From NCBI RefSeq assembly GCF_002161765.1, contig NZ_NFIN01000014.1, positions 1 through 64,000 of the forward strand: a DNA stretch of 64,000 nt, written 5' to 3'. Origin of the DNA: Bacteroides sp. An322. GTDB taxonomy: Bacteria > Bacteroidota > Bacteroidia > Bacteroidales > Bacteroidaceae. Each line of letters opens with the position of its first letter. The stretch's first letter is position 1. The translations under genes were made by a program, and so were the position numbers. Positions 1-8,645 of the stretch are shown piece after piece. The notes under the pieces are model-generated. The model did not search any database, was not told the origin of the DNA, and saw nothing but the letters and a program-made list of their open reading frames with translations.

Positions 1-90
1 ACCATCGATTATGAATTCCTTGCTGAAACCGCAGAAGCTATGGTACAGATTGCATTCATCCAAATCATGCTTAACAGATTTATCGAATGA
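1..90 (+). pseudogene. C-terminal fragment of an IS5-like transposase (cut by window edge)
   Basis: Frame 1 is open from the first base to a TGA and encodes 29 residues ending in AFIQIMLNRFIE, which looks like the C-terminal helix of IS4/IS5-type DDE transposases. The stop is followed directly by a terminal inverted repeat, as expected for the right end of an insertion sequence. Only the end is visible, so whether the element is intact cannot be judged. The family call is by resemblance of a short tail and by the TIR context. Confidence 0.6.
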
Positions 91-108
91 AATCAAAACA
101 GCTTCTAA
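1..108 (+). mobile_element. Right end of an IS5-like insertion sequence with TIR and TAA target copy
   Basis: The transposase tail is followed by AAATCAAAACAGCTTC and then TAA. This end is the same, apart from one missing T, as the terminal repeat of the 192-bp element near 8.5 kb, which is also flanked by TAA. A 3-bp TNA target duplication is typical of the IS1031 group of the IS5 family. The left end lies outside the window. Confidence 0.6.
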
Positions 109-193
109 GCTATTTAACTTATAAATCAGGGACTATGCTATAGGATTCCTGCAAGAAATCAGACAATTGCTTGCATTTGGCGAAATAAATGCA

Positions 194-201
194 TATATTT
201 G
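194..201 (+). promoter_or_regulatory. Bacteroidales -7 box TATATTTG
   Basis: The box fits the Bacteroides -7 consensus TAnnTTTG. It lies about 30 bases upstream of a 26-codon open frame and about 190 bases upstream of the first glycosyltransferase, so it could serve either. No convincing -33 element was found. Confidence 0.4.
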
Positions 202-231
202 CGAATATCATATAACCAATAAAAGAAAATT

Positions 232-312
232 ATGGATGCTGTTTTGCAAAAGCATGGCAAGACCCAAATTTTTACATTAGCCGATTTTTTCGATATAATA
301 TATGATGTGTAA
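232..312 (+). CDS. Possible 26-residue leader or remnant ORF
   Basis: An ATG frame of 26 codons (MDAVLQKHGKTQ...DIIYDV) follows a -7 box. It matches nothing I can name. It could be a leader peptide, the remnant of a gene broken near the IS, or chance. The only support is the promoter spacing and an amphipathic composition. Confidence 0.25.
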   Translation: MDAVLQKHGKTQIFTLADFFDIIYDV

Positions 313-330
313 GCTTATAACATCTTTCTC

Positions 331-362
331 TAACTCCTAATCCGTATATATAAAAGGAGTTA
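331..362. promoter_or_regulatory. 8-bp inverted repeat in leader of the first glycosyltransferase
   Basis: TAACTCCT and AGGAGTTA form a perfect 8-bp inverted repeat with a 16-base A/T-rich spacer, ending 24 bases before the glycosyltransferase ATG. It could be an attenuator hairpin or a dimeric regulator site. No T-run follows, so it is not a classic intrinsic terminator. Confidence 0.4.
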
Positions 363-386
363 ATCTATATATCCTATTTTTTCATT

Positions 387-1586
387 ATGAGAATTTTATT
401 ATCCAACAAATTTTATTACCGCCGGGGCGGTGATTGCATTTATATGCTCAATCTGGAGCAATTATTGAGAGAACATAGGCATGAAACGGCTGTGTTTGCT
501 ATGGATTATCCTGAAAATCTGGATACGCCATGGAAGCGTTATTTCCCACAGAATATGAGTAAACTGATGGCTCTGACAAGACCGTTCGGATCTATAGAGG
601 TGAAGAAAAAGTTTAATAAGCTGCTTGATGACTTTCGCCCGGATGTGGTGCACCTGAATAATATCCATACGCATTTGTCACCGATTATCGCTGAATTGGC
701 GCATAAGCGGGGGATTCGGGTGGTTTGGACTTTGCATGATTATAAATTGCTTTGTCCGAGGTATGATTGCCTGCGCGGGGATAAAACGATATGCGAACTG
801 TGTTTCGACGGGAATAAAAAGCCGTGTCTGACTAATAAATGTATGAAAGGGTCTACATTGGCATCGTGGATTGGGTATAGAGAGGCTGTGATGTGGAACC
901 GGAAGAGGCTTGAATCGTGTACGGATGCATTTGTTTGCCCAAGCCTTTTCATGGCTGAGAAAATGGAACAAGGCGGTTTTGACAAGCGTAAATTAAAGGT
1001 GATGTGCAATTTCATTGATGTGGGTAAATGCCGGAAAGATGACTATTCGCGTGATGAGTATTATTGTTTTATCGGACGTTTGTCGCACGAGAAAGGGGCT
1101 GAAACATTGATTGAAGCTGCTTCGCAATTGCCTTATAAGTTGAAAGTGATTGGCGGAGGACCGCTGAATGAAGAATTACGAATGAAGAGTGAAGGATTAG
1201 GGGGTAACATAGAGTTTCTTGGTTTCAAGCAATGGGATGAGATAAAGGACATTGCAGGACGAGCTAAATTTTCGGTGATACCTTCTGAATGGTATGAAAA
1301 TAATCCTTTGTCGGTGATAGAAGCACAATGTTTGGGTACTCCTGTGCTGGGTGCACGTATCGGGGGAATACCTGAATTGATTGATGAAGGGGTAAGCGGC
1401 ATGACGTTTGCCAGCAGAAGTGCAGATGACTTAAAAAATAAGATAGAATGCATGTATAACGCTACGTTTGATTATCAGCAAATAGCTCAAAAGGCTATGG
1501 AGCGTTATAATGCAGAAGTGTATTATAAGGAAATTAGTAATTTGTATGTCGGTTCTGAATATTGTGAAGAATCTTCTAAGCATTAA
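387..1586 (+). CDS. Glycosyltransferase family 4 (GT-B fold)
   Basis: The 399-residue protein is a retaining GT-B enzyme that would transfer a sugar from a nucleotide-sugar donor to a glycan acceptor on the cytoplasmic face of the inner membrane. The N-terminal Rossmann half starts at MRILLSNKF. The C-terminal donor-binding half has the FIGRLSHEKG strand near residue 230 and a clear EX7E motif at E304 and E312. A Cys-rich stretch lies around residues 114-145, which is unusual for the family. It sits upstream of a radical SAM protein and a second GT4, which suggests the end of a surface polysaccharide cluster. The sugar and acceptor cannot be told. Confidence 0.85.
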   Translation: MRILLSNKFYYRRGGDCIYMLNLEQLLREHRHETAVFAMDYPENLDTPWKRYFPQNMSKLMALTRPFGSIEVKKKFNKLLDDFRPDVVHLNNIHTHLSPIIAELAHKRGIRVVWTLHDYKLLCPRYDCLRGDKTICELCFDGNKKPCLTNKCMKGSTLASWIGYREAVMWNRKRLESCTDAFVCPSLFMAEKMEQGGFDKRKLKVMCNFIDVGKCRKDDYSRDEYYCFIGRLSHEKGAETLIEAASQLPYKLKVIGGGPLNEELRMKSEGLGGNIEFLGFKQWDEIKDIAGRAKFSVIPSEWYENNPLSVIEAQCLGTPVLGARIGGIPELIDEGVSGMTFASRSADDLKNKIECMYNATFDYQQIAQKAMERYNAEVYYKEISNLYVGSEYCEESSKH

Positions 1587-1660
1587 TTTTTGTATGCTGG
1601 AGCCCCTTCGCTTTGCTCAGGATGATATTGTTTTATAATTCAAAAATAAAATTTGCAATT

Positions 1661-2728
1661 ATGTCGAATATGAATATTCCGCGTCCTACAGACGCAAGTA
1701 TTATTTTAACGTACCGGTGTCCGATGCGTTGCCAGATGTGTAATATTTGGAAGAATCCAACTAACCGGCAAGAGGAAATAAAGGCGGAAGACTTGAAAAC
1801 CTTGCCCCAACTGAAATTCATTAACCTTACAGGAGGCGAACCGTTTATCCGTGAAGATTTGGAAGAAATCGTGGAAGAGTGTTATAAGCATACGCCGCGT
1901 ATCGTGATTTCTACTTCGGGCTGGTTTGAAGACCGGGTGATTGCTTTGGCAAAGAAGTTTCCGAATATCGGTATCCGCATTTCAATTGAGGGATTAAGCC
2001 AGAAAAATGATGAATTGCGCGGACATGCCGGAGGATTTGACAAGGGATTGCGTACGTTGCTTACCTTGAAACATTTGGGACTGAAAGATATCGGTTTCGG
2101 GTGTACAGTATCGAACCATAATTCGAAAGATATGCTTTCGCTTTACCAGTTATCGCTGGCTATGGGGATGGAATTTGCTACGGCTGCCTTTCATAACTCG
2201 TATTATTTTCATAAAGGGGATAATGTGATAACCAACAAGGATGAAGTCTGCAATAACTTCAAGCAGCTGATTGAATGGCAATTGAAAGAAAATCATCCGA
2301 AAAGCTGGTTCCGTGCCTGGTTTAATATGGGGCTTATCAATTATATCGAAGGCGGACGGCGCATGTTGCCTTGTGAGGCGGGCACGATGAATTTCTTCAT
2401 TGACCCGTGGGGCGAAGTGATGCCTTGCAACGGACTGGAAGAAAAGTATTGGAAAGAAAGTATGGGCAATATCCACGATGCGCCGTTTATGGAGATATGG
2501 GAAAGCGAACAGGCGCAGAAAGTCAGGGCTATGGTTCGGAAATGTCCGAAGAATTGCTGGATGGTAGGTACAGCCAGTCCGGTGATGCATAAATACATTA
2601 AATATCCGGCAAAATGGGCACTTCAGAACAAATTGCGTTCGATGCAGGGAAAACCGATTTGCATAGAACCGAAATGGTGTGACGTGGGTCAGGACCCTTG
2701 CCAAGGGGATTTGCGGGAAAAATTCTGA
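1661..2728 (+). CDS. Radical SAM protein with SPASM-type C-terminal Cys cluster
   Basis: The radical SAM motif CPMRCQMC (C20, C24, C27) near the N-terminus binds the 4Fe-4S cluster that cleaves S-adenosylmethionine. The TGGEPF motif follows. The C-terminal part has LPCEAG, MPCNGL and CPKNCW, as in SPASM/twitch proteins that hold extra Fe-S clusters. I chose the ATG at 1661 rather than the one 16 codons upstream because the radical SAM core begins a few residues later and the upstream part is atypical. The gene lies between two glycosyltransferases, so a role in modifying a sugar or peptide of a surface polymer is an inference. Confidence 0.8.
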   Translation: MSNMNIPRPTDASIILTYRCPMRCQMCNIWKNPTNRQEEIKAEDLKTLPQLKFINLTGGEPFIREDLEEIVEECYKHTPRIVISTSGWFEDRVIALAKKFPNIGIRISIEGLSQKNDELRGHAGGFDKGLRTLLTLKHLGLKDIGFGCTVSNHNSKDMLSLYQLSLAMGMEFATAAFHNSYYFHKGDNVITNKDEVCNNFKQLIEWQLKENHPKSWFRAWFNMGLINYIEGGRRMLPCEAGTMNFFIDPWGEVMPCNGLEEKYWKESMGNIHDAPFMEIWESEQAQKVRAMVRKCPKNCWMVGTASPVMHKYIKYPAKWALQNKLRSMQGKPICIEPKWCDVGQDPCQGDLREKF

Positions 2729-2731
2729 CAG

Positions 2732-2842
2732 TTATTTTATCCTTCGTCTTCTAATCAGAAGCCATAATGCAGCCAGACCGGACAGGAGGATGATTCCGAT
2801 GTATTGCAGGGCTTCTTTTATATGCTGAAAAAGAGTTCTCAT
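2732..2842 (-). CDS. 36-residue single-pass membrane protein (unannotated small ORF)
   Basis: A minus-strand ATG frame of 36 codons encodes an N-terminal amphipathic stretch (MRTLFQHIKEALQY), one hydrophobic segment (IGIILLSGLAALWLLI) and a basic RRRRIK tail, giving a predicted N-out/C-in or hairpin-free single span. It fills the gap between the radical SAM gene and the next glycosyltransferase. A TATTTTTG -7 box lies 25 bases upstream on the same strand. I know no name for it. It may be a real small membrane protein; there is no homology evidence here. Confidence 0.45.
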   Translation of the reverse strand: MRTLFQHIKEALQYIGIILLSGLAALWLLIRRRRIK

Positions 2843-2866
2843 CTTAACAGGGTTGCGGATTCTCCG

Positions 2867-2874
2867 CAAAAATA
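2867..2874 (-). promoter_or_regulatory. -7 box TATTTTTG for the small membrane ORF
   Basis: Read on the minus strand the sequence is TATTTTTG, matching TAnnTTTG, placed 25 bases before the start codon of the 36-residue ORF. Confidence 0.4.
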
Positions 2875-2903
2875 ATCATTTATTCTTTTATTTTCTGTGT
2901 CTT

Positions 2904-4034
2904 ATGAAAATTGTTGTTACCGGCACCCGGGGTATTCCGAATATCATGGGTGGCGTAGAGACGCATTGTGAGGAACTATTTCCAAGAATGGTGCGCCGTG
3001 GCTTTGATGTGACCGTAATCAGACGGAAAAGTTATGTAAGAGATTGTCTTACAGAATGGAACGGTGTGAAATTGGTGGATGTAGAAAGTCCGAAGAAAAA
3101 ATCGTTTGAGGCTATTATCCATACGTTTCGGGCGATAAATGAGGCGAAACGATTAGGGGCAGATGTGCTTCACATTCATGCTATCGGTCCGGCTTTGCTT
3201 GTCCCATACGCGAAAATATTGGGGCTGAAAGTGGTATTTACGCATCATGGTCCTGATTATGACCGGGATAAATGGGGTAAAGCAGCCAAAATGATGCTTA
3301 AAATGGGGGAGCGTTTGGGATGTATGTTTGCCGATGATGTAATCGTGATTTCGGATGTGATTCGGAATTTGATTAAAGAGAAGTACGGCAGGACGAAGCG
3401 GGTACACCTTATATATAATGGGGTATCTCAACCGGAGGTCTGTGATTATCCTGAATTTTTCGAGGAATTGGGGATAGAGAAGGGTAAGTATATCTTGGGC
3501 ATGTGCCGCTTTGTGCCGGAAAAGAATTTGCATCACCTTATTTCCGCTTACGCTCAAATTAAGAATGAAGAAACAACGTTCGGCGCAAGTCAATTAAGAG
3601 TTAAAAACGATAGCGGCATAAAGTTGGTTTTGGCAGGTGATACGGATTTTGAGGATGATTATTCACGGAAACTGAAAGAAGAGGCTCGTAAGAATGGGGT
3701 TGTATTGACGGGTTTTATCAAAGGACGTAAATTGCATTCTTTGTTGACAAATTGCCGTTGTTATTGTCTTCCATCCAGTCATGAAGGATTGCCGATTGCC
3801 CTTCTGGAAGCCATGAGTTATGGGGTAAAGGTTATTGTGAGCGATATTCCAGCCAATCTCGAAGTGGGGCTTGACAAGGAAGATTATTTCCCGACCGGTG
3901 ATGTTGATGTTCTTGCGCAGAAATTGAAAGCTGTTATAGACCGTCCTTTGGAATCTGTTAAGTATGACATGAAAAAATACGATTGGGAAAAAATTGCCGA
4001 CCAAGTGAAGGCGGTTTATAGTCGCAATGGGTAG
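2904..4034 (+). CDS. Glycosyltransferase family 4, DUF1972-like N-terminus
   Basis: The N-terminus MKIVVTGTRGIPNIMGGVET matches the GTRGIP-GG(F/V)ET pattern of DUF1972-type glycosyltransferases (rhamnosyl-like) in exopolysaccharide clusters. The donor-binding half has EX7E at E294 and E302 in HEGLPIALLEA. I start at the ATG at 2904 because the family begins exactly with this strand; an upstream ATG adds 17 residues that overlap the small minus-strand ORF's promoter. It ends two bases before the helicase ATG, so the two are co-transcribed. Substrate unknown. Confidence 0.85.
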   Translation: MKIVVTGTRGIPNIMGGVETHCEELFPRMVRRGFDVTVIRRKSYVRDCLTEWNGVKLVDVESPKKKSFEAIIHTFRAINEAKRLGADVLHIHAIGPALLVPYAKILGLKVVFTHHGPDYDRDKWGKAAKMMLKMGERLGCMFADDVIVISDVIRNLIKEKYGRTKRVHLIYNGVSQPEVCDYPEFFEELGIEKGKYILGMCRFVPEKNLHHLISAYAQIKNEETTFGASQLRVKNDSGIKLVLAGDTDFEDDYSRKLKEEARKNGVVLTGFIKGRKLHSLLTNCRCYCLPSSHEGLPIALLEAMSYGVKVIVSDIPANLEVGLDKEDYFPTGDVDVLAQKLKAVIDRPLESVKYDMKKYDWEKIADQVKAVYSRNG

Positions 4035-4036
4035 CG

Positions 4037-6334
4037 ATGAAACCATTATCCTTTACAATTCATTTGCGTGATTACCAGAAGGATATGATTTCCCGTATCT
4101 TTCAGGAGTGGGAAAAACACCCAAGTGTGATGGTGCAAATGCCTACAGGAACGGGAAAAACGCAGGTGCTCGCTTCGATTGTGAATGAATTAATAGCTCA
4201 TAATGAACAAGCAATAACGAATATCTGGATTGTGGCGCATCGTCGGGAATTGGTAGAGCAGATTGAGGAGACGGTGGCGCGGTATGGCATTCGAAAAGAA
4301 TCGGGTTTGGTGAAGGTGATGTCTATCCAATGGCTTTCGAGGCATTGGGAGGAACTGGAGGAGAAACCTGATTTGATTATTATTGACGAGGCGCACCATG
4401 TATTGGCTGAGACTTATAAGGAACTTTGGATTCGTTGTCCAAAAGCGAAAAAACTGGGGATGACGGCTACTCCTTGCCGATTGAACCGGAAAGGGTTTAC
4501 AGACTTGTTTGAAACGCTGGTAGAAGCCTGGAGCATTGCGGAATTTATCCGCAAGGGATGGCTTTCGGTTTTTGATTATATTTCCATTCGTCCGGATAGC
4601 GAAGAACAGCGGTTGATAGAAAGTTTGGCAAAACGCGGGGCGGACGGGGATTATCAGGTAAAAGAAATGAATGAGGTACTGAACCGGCGTCCAAGTATCG
4701 GAAGGCTTTATCGGAGTATTCAAGAATATGCGAAAGGAAAGAAAGGGATCGTTTATGCGGTATGTATTGACCATGCACGGAATATTGCTGCCTATTACCG
4801 GGAACGGGGAATCGAGGCTGTGGCGATAGATAGTAAGACGCCTGTTGTACAACGGAAAATATTGGTAGAAGAATTCAGGCAAGGAAAGATACAGGTACTG
4901 GTGAATGTGGATGTTTTCAGTGAGGGATTCGATTGTCCGGATGTGGAATTTGTTCAATTGGCACGTCCTACACTTTCACTTGCTAAATATTTGCAACAAG
5001 TGGGCAGGGGATTGCGGAAATCGGAAGGGAAAGCGAGTTGTGTAGTGATAGACAATGTGGGGCTTTACCGGATGTTCGGCTTGCCTACTGTTTATCGGGA
5101 TTGGCGTGCCATGTTTGAAGGACGGCTTGCGGGTAGAGGATATGCTTCAGGTATTTTGGATACAGGAGTTTCGGTAAGGGCAAGTGCAAAGGAAGCGGAG
5201 GATAGTGATTCGGAACTGGAAGTGGTGATGACGCACGAGGCACTGTGTTTGTATTTGCAAAATTTGAATGAGCAGGGGGAAACGGAACCGAAATTGACGA
5301 AACGGCTGAAGGCTTTTCGGGATAAGGCAACCGGATTGTGGGGATTGAGACAAGGAGAGAAGGTGGTTGTAAAAGCTCGGTATTTGAAAATTTTTGATGT
5401 GTCAGACCGGCTGGCAGCCGTGAAATTTGAAGATTGGTCTGTCGGATTGGTGGATGATAAGGGTAGGACAGTGTGGAAAGGTGATTCTTGTAACGGGATG
5501 AAATTGATGAAAGGAGATCTATTGCGGGTGACAGATGAACGGGGCAAGGATTTTTTTATAGACATACGGAATAAATTGCGTTATGAAGAGAAACCGAAAG
5601 TGTTGAAATTCGGTCGTGTAGAGATGATAAAGGCTGGTGACTGGTATTATAGCCGGACGCAGAAGGTCTACAAGACAAAGAGAAAATTGGATCCGTACAA
5701 TTGCCATTGGATGGGATTTTATCTGAAAATGAATGATTATGGTGCTTCTTTTCCTGTCAAGATGATTGCCAAGGGCAGTTTGATGAATTATCATTGCATT
5801 TTAGAAAATGATGAGAAGGAAGTGTATGCATTTTGTGGTGCTTTCCCAGACTCAAGCATTATCGTGAGAAGTGAAGACGGGAAGTATTATCATGTAGCGG
5901 AAGGTAAAGAAAAACAATACATTGCTTGTGATGTTCCGGCATCGGATGAGGAAAACTTTGATATTGTGGTGCCACGTTTGATGCAGGAAATTTCCCGGAA
6001 AGAACTGGAGCGGCAAGAAGCAGACAGGCAGAGGAAAGAGGAAGAAAGACGGGAGCGGCTGGAAAAAATGAAAAATGCAGAACCGTTTAAAGCAGGACTG
6101 AAATGGGGACTGAAATCGGGTAATACCGTGGTGGTTCCTCCTCTTTATCGGAATATCCGGCGTCCGGTGGGAAATTATTGTGCTTTTGAAAATCATCCTC
6201 ATCAATGGGGGATTATGGCTTTAGACGGGCAAATCGTTGTATCACCTAAGTATATGGATGTGGAAATAGGGCAGGACGGTATGGCTTATTTAACTCTGAT
6301 ACCCGGAAAAATTAAAACTGTCAAATTGGAATAA
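4037..6334 (+). CDS. SF2 DEAD/DEAH-box helicase with WG-like C-terminal half
   Basis: Residues 1-380 are a superfamily 2 helicase/ATPase: a Q-like LRDYQ, Walker A PTGTGKT (36-42), DEAH (117-120), the GMTATP motif near 141 and QVGRGLR near 321 (motif VI). The last 380 residues are not a known nuclease. They contain several short beta-rich stretches, a charged coiled stretch near 655-680 (RKELERQEADRQRKEEERRERLEKM) and two units (GLKSGNTVVVPPLYRNI and GIMALDGQIVVSPKYMDV) that look like WG repeats. It follows a glycosyltransferase by two bases, though its role in glycan synthesis is doubtful. It could act in DNA repair or defence; this is open. Confidence 0.8.
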   Translation: MKPLSFTIHLRDYQKDMISRIFQEWEKHPSVMVQMPTGTGKTQVLASIVNELIAHNEQAITNIWIVAHRRELVEQIEETVARYGIRKESGLVKVMSIQWLSRHWEELEEKPDLIIIDEAHHVLAETYKELWIRCPKAKKLGMTATPCRLNRKGFTDLFETLVEAWSIAEFIRKGWLSVFDYISIRPDSEEQRLIESLAKRGADGDYQVKEMNEVLNRRPSIGRLYRSIQEYAKGKKGIVYAVCIDHARNIAAYYRERGIEAVAIDSKTPVVQRKILVEEFRQGKIQVLVNVDVFSEGFDCPDVEFVQLARPTLSLAKYLQQVGRGLRKSEGKASCVVIDNVGLYRMFGLPTVYRDWRAMFEGRLAGRGYASGILDTGVSVRASAKEAEDSDSELEVVMTHEALCLYLQNLNEQGETEPKLTKRLKAFRDKATGLWGLRQGEKVVVKARYLKIFDVSDRLAAVKFEDWSVGLVDDKGRTVWKGDSCNGMKLMKGDLLRVTDERGKDFFIDIRNKLRYEEKPKVLKFGRVEMIKAGDWYYSRTQKVYKTKRKLDPYNCHWMGFYLKMNDYGASFPVKMIAKGSLMNYHCILENDEKEVYAFCGAFPDSSIIVRSEDGKYYHVAEGKEKQYIACDVPASDEENFDIVVPRLMQEISRKELERQEADRQRKEEERRERLEKMKNAEPFKAGLKWGLKSGNTVVVPPLYRNIRRPVGNYCAFENHPHQWGIMALDGQIVVSPKYMDVEIGQDGMAYLTLIPGKIKTVKLE

Positions 6335-6416
6335 GCGGCGGCTTTTACAGACTCTAACTTCTTCTTTTATTCTTCATTTTTTTATTTTCTATTTTTCATT
6401 TTCCCGTTTCTTTTCG

Positions 6417-6424
6417 TATATTTG
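6417..6424 (+). promoter_or_regulatory. -7 box TATATTTG for udk
   Basis: Perfect TAnnTTTG box 35 bases upstream of the udk start, in an A/T-rich region following the helicase. Confidence 0.6.
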
Positions 6425-6458
6425 TACTTCGTTATTCCACATTTAAACCCAAACAAGC

Positions 6459-7070
6459 ATGATAATCATTGGTATCGCAGGAGGAACAGGCTCCGGAAAA
6501 ACTACAGTAGTGAAAAGCATTATCGACAGTCTGCCTGCCGATGAAGTGGCTTTGCTTCCGCTTGATTCGTATTATAAGGACAGCAGTCATGTGCCGGTAG
6601 AAGAACGGCAAAACATCAATTTTGACCATCCGAATGCTTTCGACTGGGACTTGCTTTCGGAACAAGTGGAGATGCTTAAACAAGGGAAGGCTATCGAACA
6701 GCCGGTTTATTCGTATCTGACTTGTACACGTCAGTGTGAAACGATACATGTAGAACCGCATAAAGTGATAATTATTGAAGGCATTTTGGCTTTGAGCGAC
6801 AAAAGACTGTGTGAGCAGATGGACTTGAAGGTTTTTGTAGATGCCGATTCAGACGAACGGCTGATACGGGTTATCCAGCGTGATGTAATCGAACGGGGAA
6901 GGACTGCCGAGGCAGTTATGGAGCGTTATATGAAGGTGTTGAAACCAATGCATCAGGAATTTATCGAGCCAGCCAAGCAATATGCCGACTTGATTATCCC
7001 ACAAGGAGGACACAATAAAAAGGCGATAGAAATATTGAAGATGTATATCGAAAAAATAATCGGACGATGA
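6459..7070 (+). CDS. udk: Uridine kinase
   Basis: Phosphorylates uridine and cytidine with ATP or GTP in pyrimidine salvage in the cytoplasm. The P-loop is GGTGSGKT at residues 8-15, followed by LPLDSYYKD and the NFDHPNAFDWD motif of uridine kinases. At 203 residues it has the usual length. Its stop overlaps the start of the next gene by four bases (ATGA), so it is translationally coupled to the lytic transglycosylase, an arrangement that I take as an operon of convenience. Confidence 0.95.
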   Translation: MIIIGIAGGTGSGKTTVVKSIIDSLPADEVALLPLDSYYKDSSHVPVEERQNINFDHPNAFDWDLLSEQVEMLKQGKAIEQPVYSYLTCTRQCETIHVEPHKVIIIEGILALSDKRLCEQMDLKVFVDADSDERLIRVIQRDVIERGRTAEAVMERYMKVLKPMHQEFIEPAKQYADLIIPQGGHNKKAIEILKMYIEKIIGR

Positions 7071-8446
7071 AGCCGCTTGTTTTCTTCTGTATGTTTTTTT
7101 CCGTTATCCTGTTGGTCTCGTGTACAGGAAAGCGGAGTAGGGTGGACGGAGAGGCAAACATTGATTTGGCTGATATCCGGGAACGGGGAGAATTGATTGT
7201 GCTAACTGCTAACAGTTCTACTTCGTACTTTAATTACCGGGGCGAACCAATGGGGTTTCAGTATGAACTGGCGCAACAGTTTGTTCAGTCTTTGGGTTTG
7301 AAAATGAAGCTGAAGGTGGTGAATAATACTGCTGAAATGGTGCGATGCCTGTTGAAAGGGGAAGGAGATTTGATTGCGTATAATTTGGATATCACACCAG
7401 CCTGGAAAGATAGTCTGATTTATTGTGGCGAGGAAAATATCACGCATCAAGTTATCGTGCAACGCCGGAGCAGGGACGAACTGAAGGATGTGACTCAACT
7501 GATAGGGAAAGACGTATATGTGAGCCCGGGAAAATATTATGACCGGTTGGTACATTTGGATGAAGAATTGGGCGGAGGAATTCAGATTCATGAAGTAGAA
7601 GCGGACAGTGTGTCGGCAGAGGATTTGATAACGTGGGTATCGGAAGGGAAAATAGATTATACGGTAGCAACAGACGAGGTAGCTAAAATCAACCGTACGT
7701 ATTATCCGAATCTGAATATTAATCTGGTTATCAGTTTCGACCAGCGGGCTTCGTGGGCAGTACGGAAAACTTCGCCTTTACTTGCAGAGGCGGCTGATAA
7801 ATGGCATAAGGAAAATATCAATTCGCCGGAATTTAAGGCGAGTGCACGCCGTTATTTTGAGTTGAACAAGCAACCGGTGCACGGCTCTATCCTTTCGGTG
7901 GAGGACGGGAAAATTTCGCATTTTGATGATTTGTTCCGCAAATATGCCAAAGAAATCGGTTGGGATTGGCGCTTGCTAGCGTCGTTGGCTTATACGGAAT
8001 CAAATTTTAATCCGAATGTCGTGTCGTGGGCAGGAGCAAAGGGATTGATGCAACTGATGCCAGCTACGGCTCATGCTATGGGAATTCCGAAAGGGAAGGA
8101 GCAAGACCCTGAAGAAAGTATAAAGGGAGGAGTGAAATACATAGCCCAACTTCAGAACTTGTTCCGCAAAGTGTCAGATAAGGAGGAACAGGTGAAATTT
8201 GTATTGGCTGCCTATAATGCAGGAGCAGGGCATATTACGGATGCTATGGCATTGGCAGAAAAGTATGGCAGGAACCCTTATTTATGGGAACATCATGTAG
8301 ACCATTATGTGTTGTTGAAAAGTAATGAAGAGTATTATCAGGATCCTGTTTGTAAGAACGGTTATTTTCGGGGTACAGAAACTTATAATTTTGTTCGGGA
8401 TGTAATCGACCGTTCTGAGATGTATAAAAAGAAAATTAAAAAATAA
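7067..8446 (+). CDS. mltF: Membrane-bound lytic murein transglycosylase F-like lipoprotein
   Basis: An N-terminal lipoprotein signal (VILLVSCTG) is followed by a solute-binding-protein family 3 domain (about residues 35-265) and an SLT lysozyme-like domain (about 290-450). This is the MltF architecture, cleaving peptidoglycan to 1,6-anhydro-muropeptides in the periplasm. The catalytic glutamate is in AYTESNFNP at E311, and GLMQLMP follows. No acidic run follows the lipid Cys, which suits a periplasmic anchor. It overlaps udk by four bases. Its terminator has been separated from it by a MITE. Confidence 0.9.
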   Translation: MKPLVFFCMFFSVILLVSCTGKRSRVDGEANIDLADIRERGELIVLTANSSTSYFNYRGEPMGFQYELAQQFVQSLGLKMKLKVVNNTAEMVRCLLKGEGDLIAYNLDITPAWKDSLIYCGEENITHQVIVQRRSRDELKDVTQLIGKDVYVSPGKYYDRLVHLDEELGGGIQIHEVEADSVSAEDLITWVSEGKIDYTVATDEVAKINRTYYPNLNINLVISFDQRASWAVRKTSPLLAEAADKWHKENINSPEFKASARRYFELNKQPVHGSILSVEDGKISHFDDLFRKYAKEIGWDWRLLASLAYTESNFNPNVVSWAGAKGLMQLMPATAHAMGIPKGKEQDPEESIKGGVKYIAQLQNLFRKVSDKEEQVKFVLAAYNAGAGHITDAMALAEKYGRNPYLWEHHVDHYVLLKSNEEYYQDPVCKNGYFRGTETYNFVRDVIDRSEMYKKKIKK

Positions 8447-8453
8447 TGTCTAA

Positions 8454-8645
8454 GAAGCTGTTTTGAATTTATCGTGCGATGATTTGGGATGAGTTTTTGA
8501 GGCATTTTTGCTTCTGTGATGAGGAAGATAGCGGGCTATCTGACGAAGAACAGGAGCGAAAAGGGCCAAAAAATCGCCCAAAGCACACACGAAAACGGAT
8601 ACATCAAGCCAAGAAAAACTTTTTGGAGAAATTCAAAACAGCTTC
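8454..8645. mobile_element. 192-bp MITE with 17-bp terminal inverted repeats and TAA target duplication
   Basis: GAAGCTGTTTTGAATTT at the left end and its exact reverse complement at the right end are flanked by TAA on both sides (8451-8453 and 8646-8648). The right end also matches the terminal repeat of the IS5-like element at the window start with one base gap. The interior encodes no transposase; the 64-codon open frame inside runs past the element and lacks a ribosome site. It is most likely a non-autonomous derivative moved by the IS5-like transposase. It landed five bases after the mltF stop and pushed the terminator hairpin downstream. Confidence 0.75.

Noticed and set aside
4190-4957. 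255-codon minus-strand open frame inside the helicase gene
   Set aside because: Antisense to the helicase core motifs; His/Phe-rich low-complexity protein with no domain.
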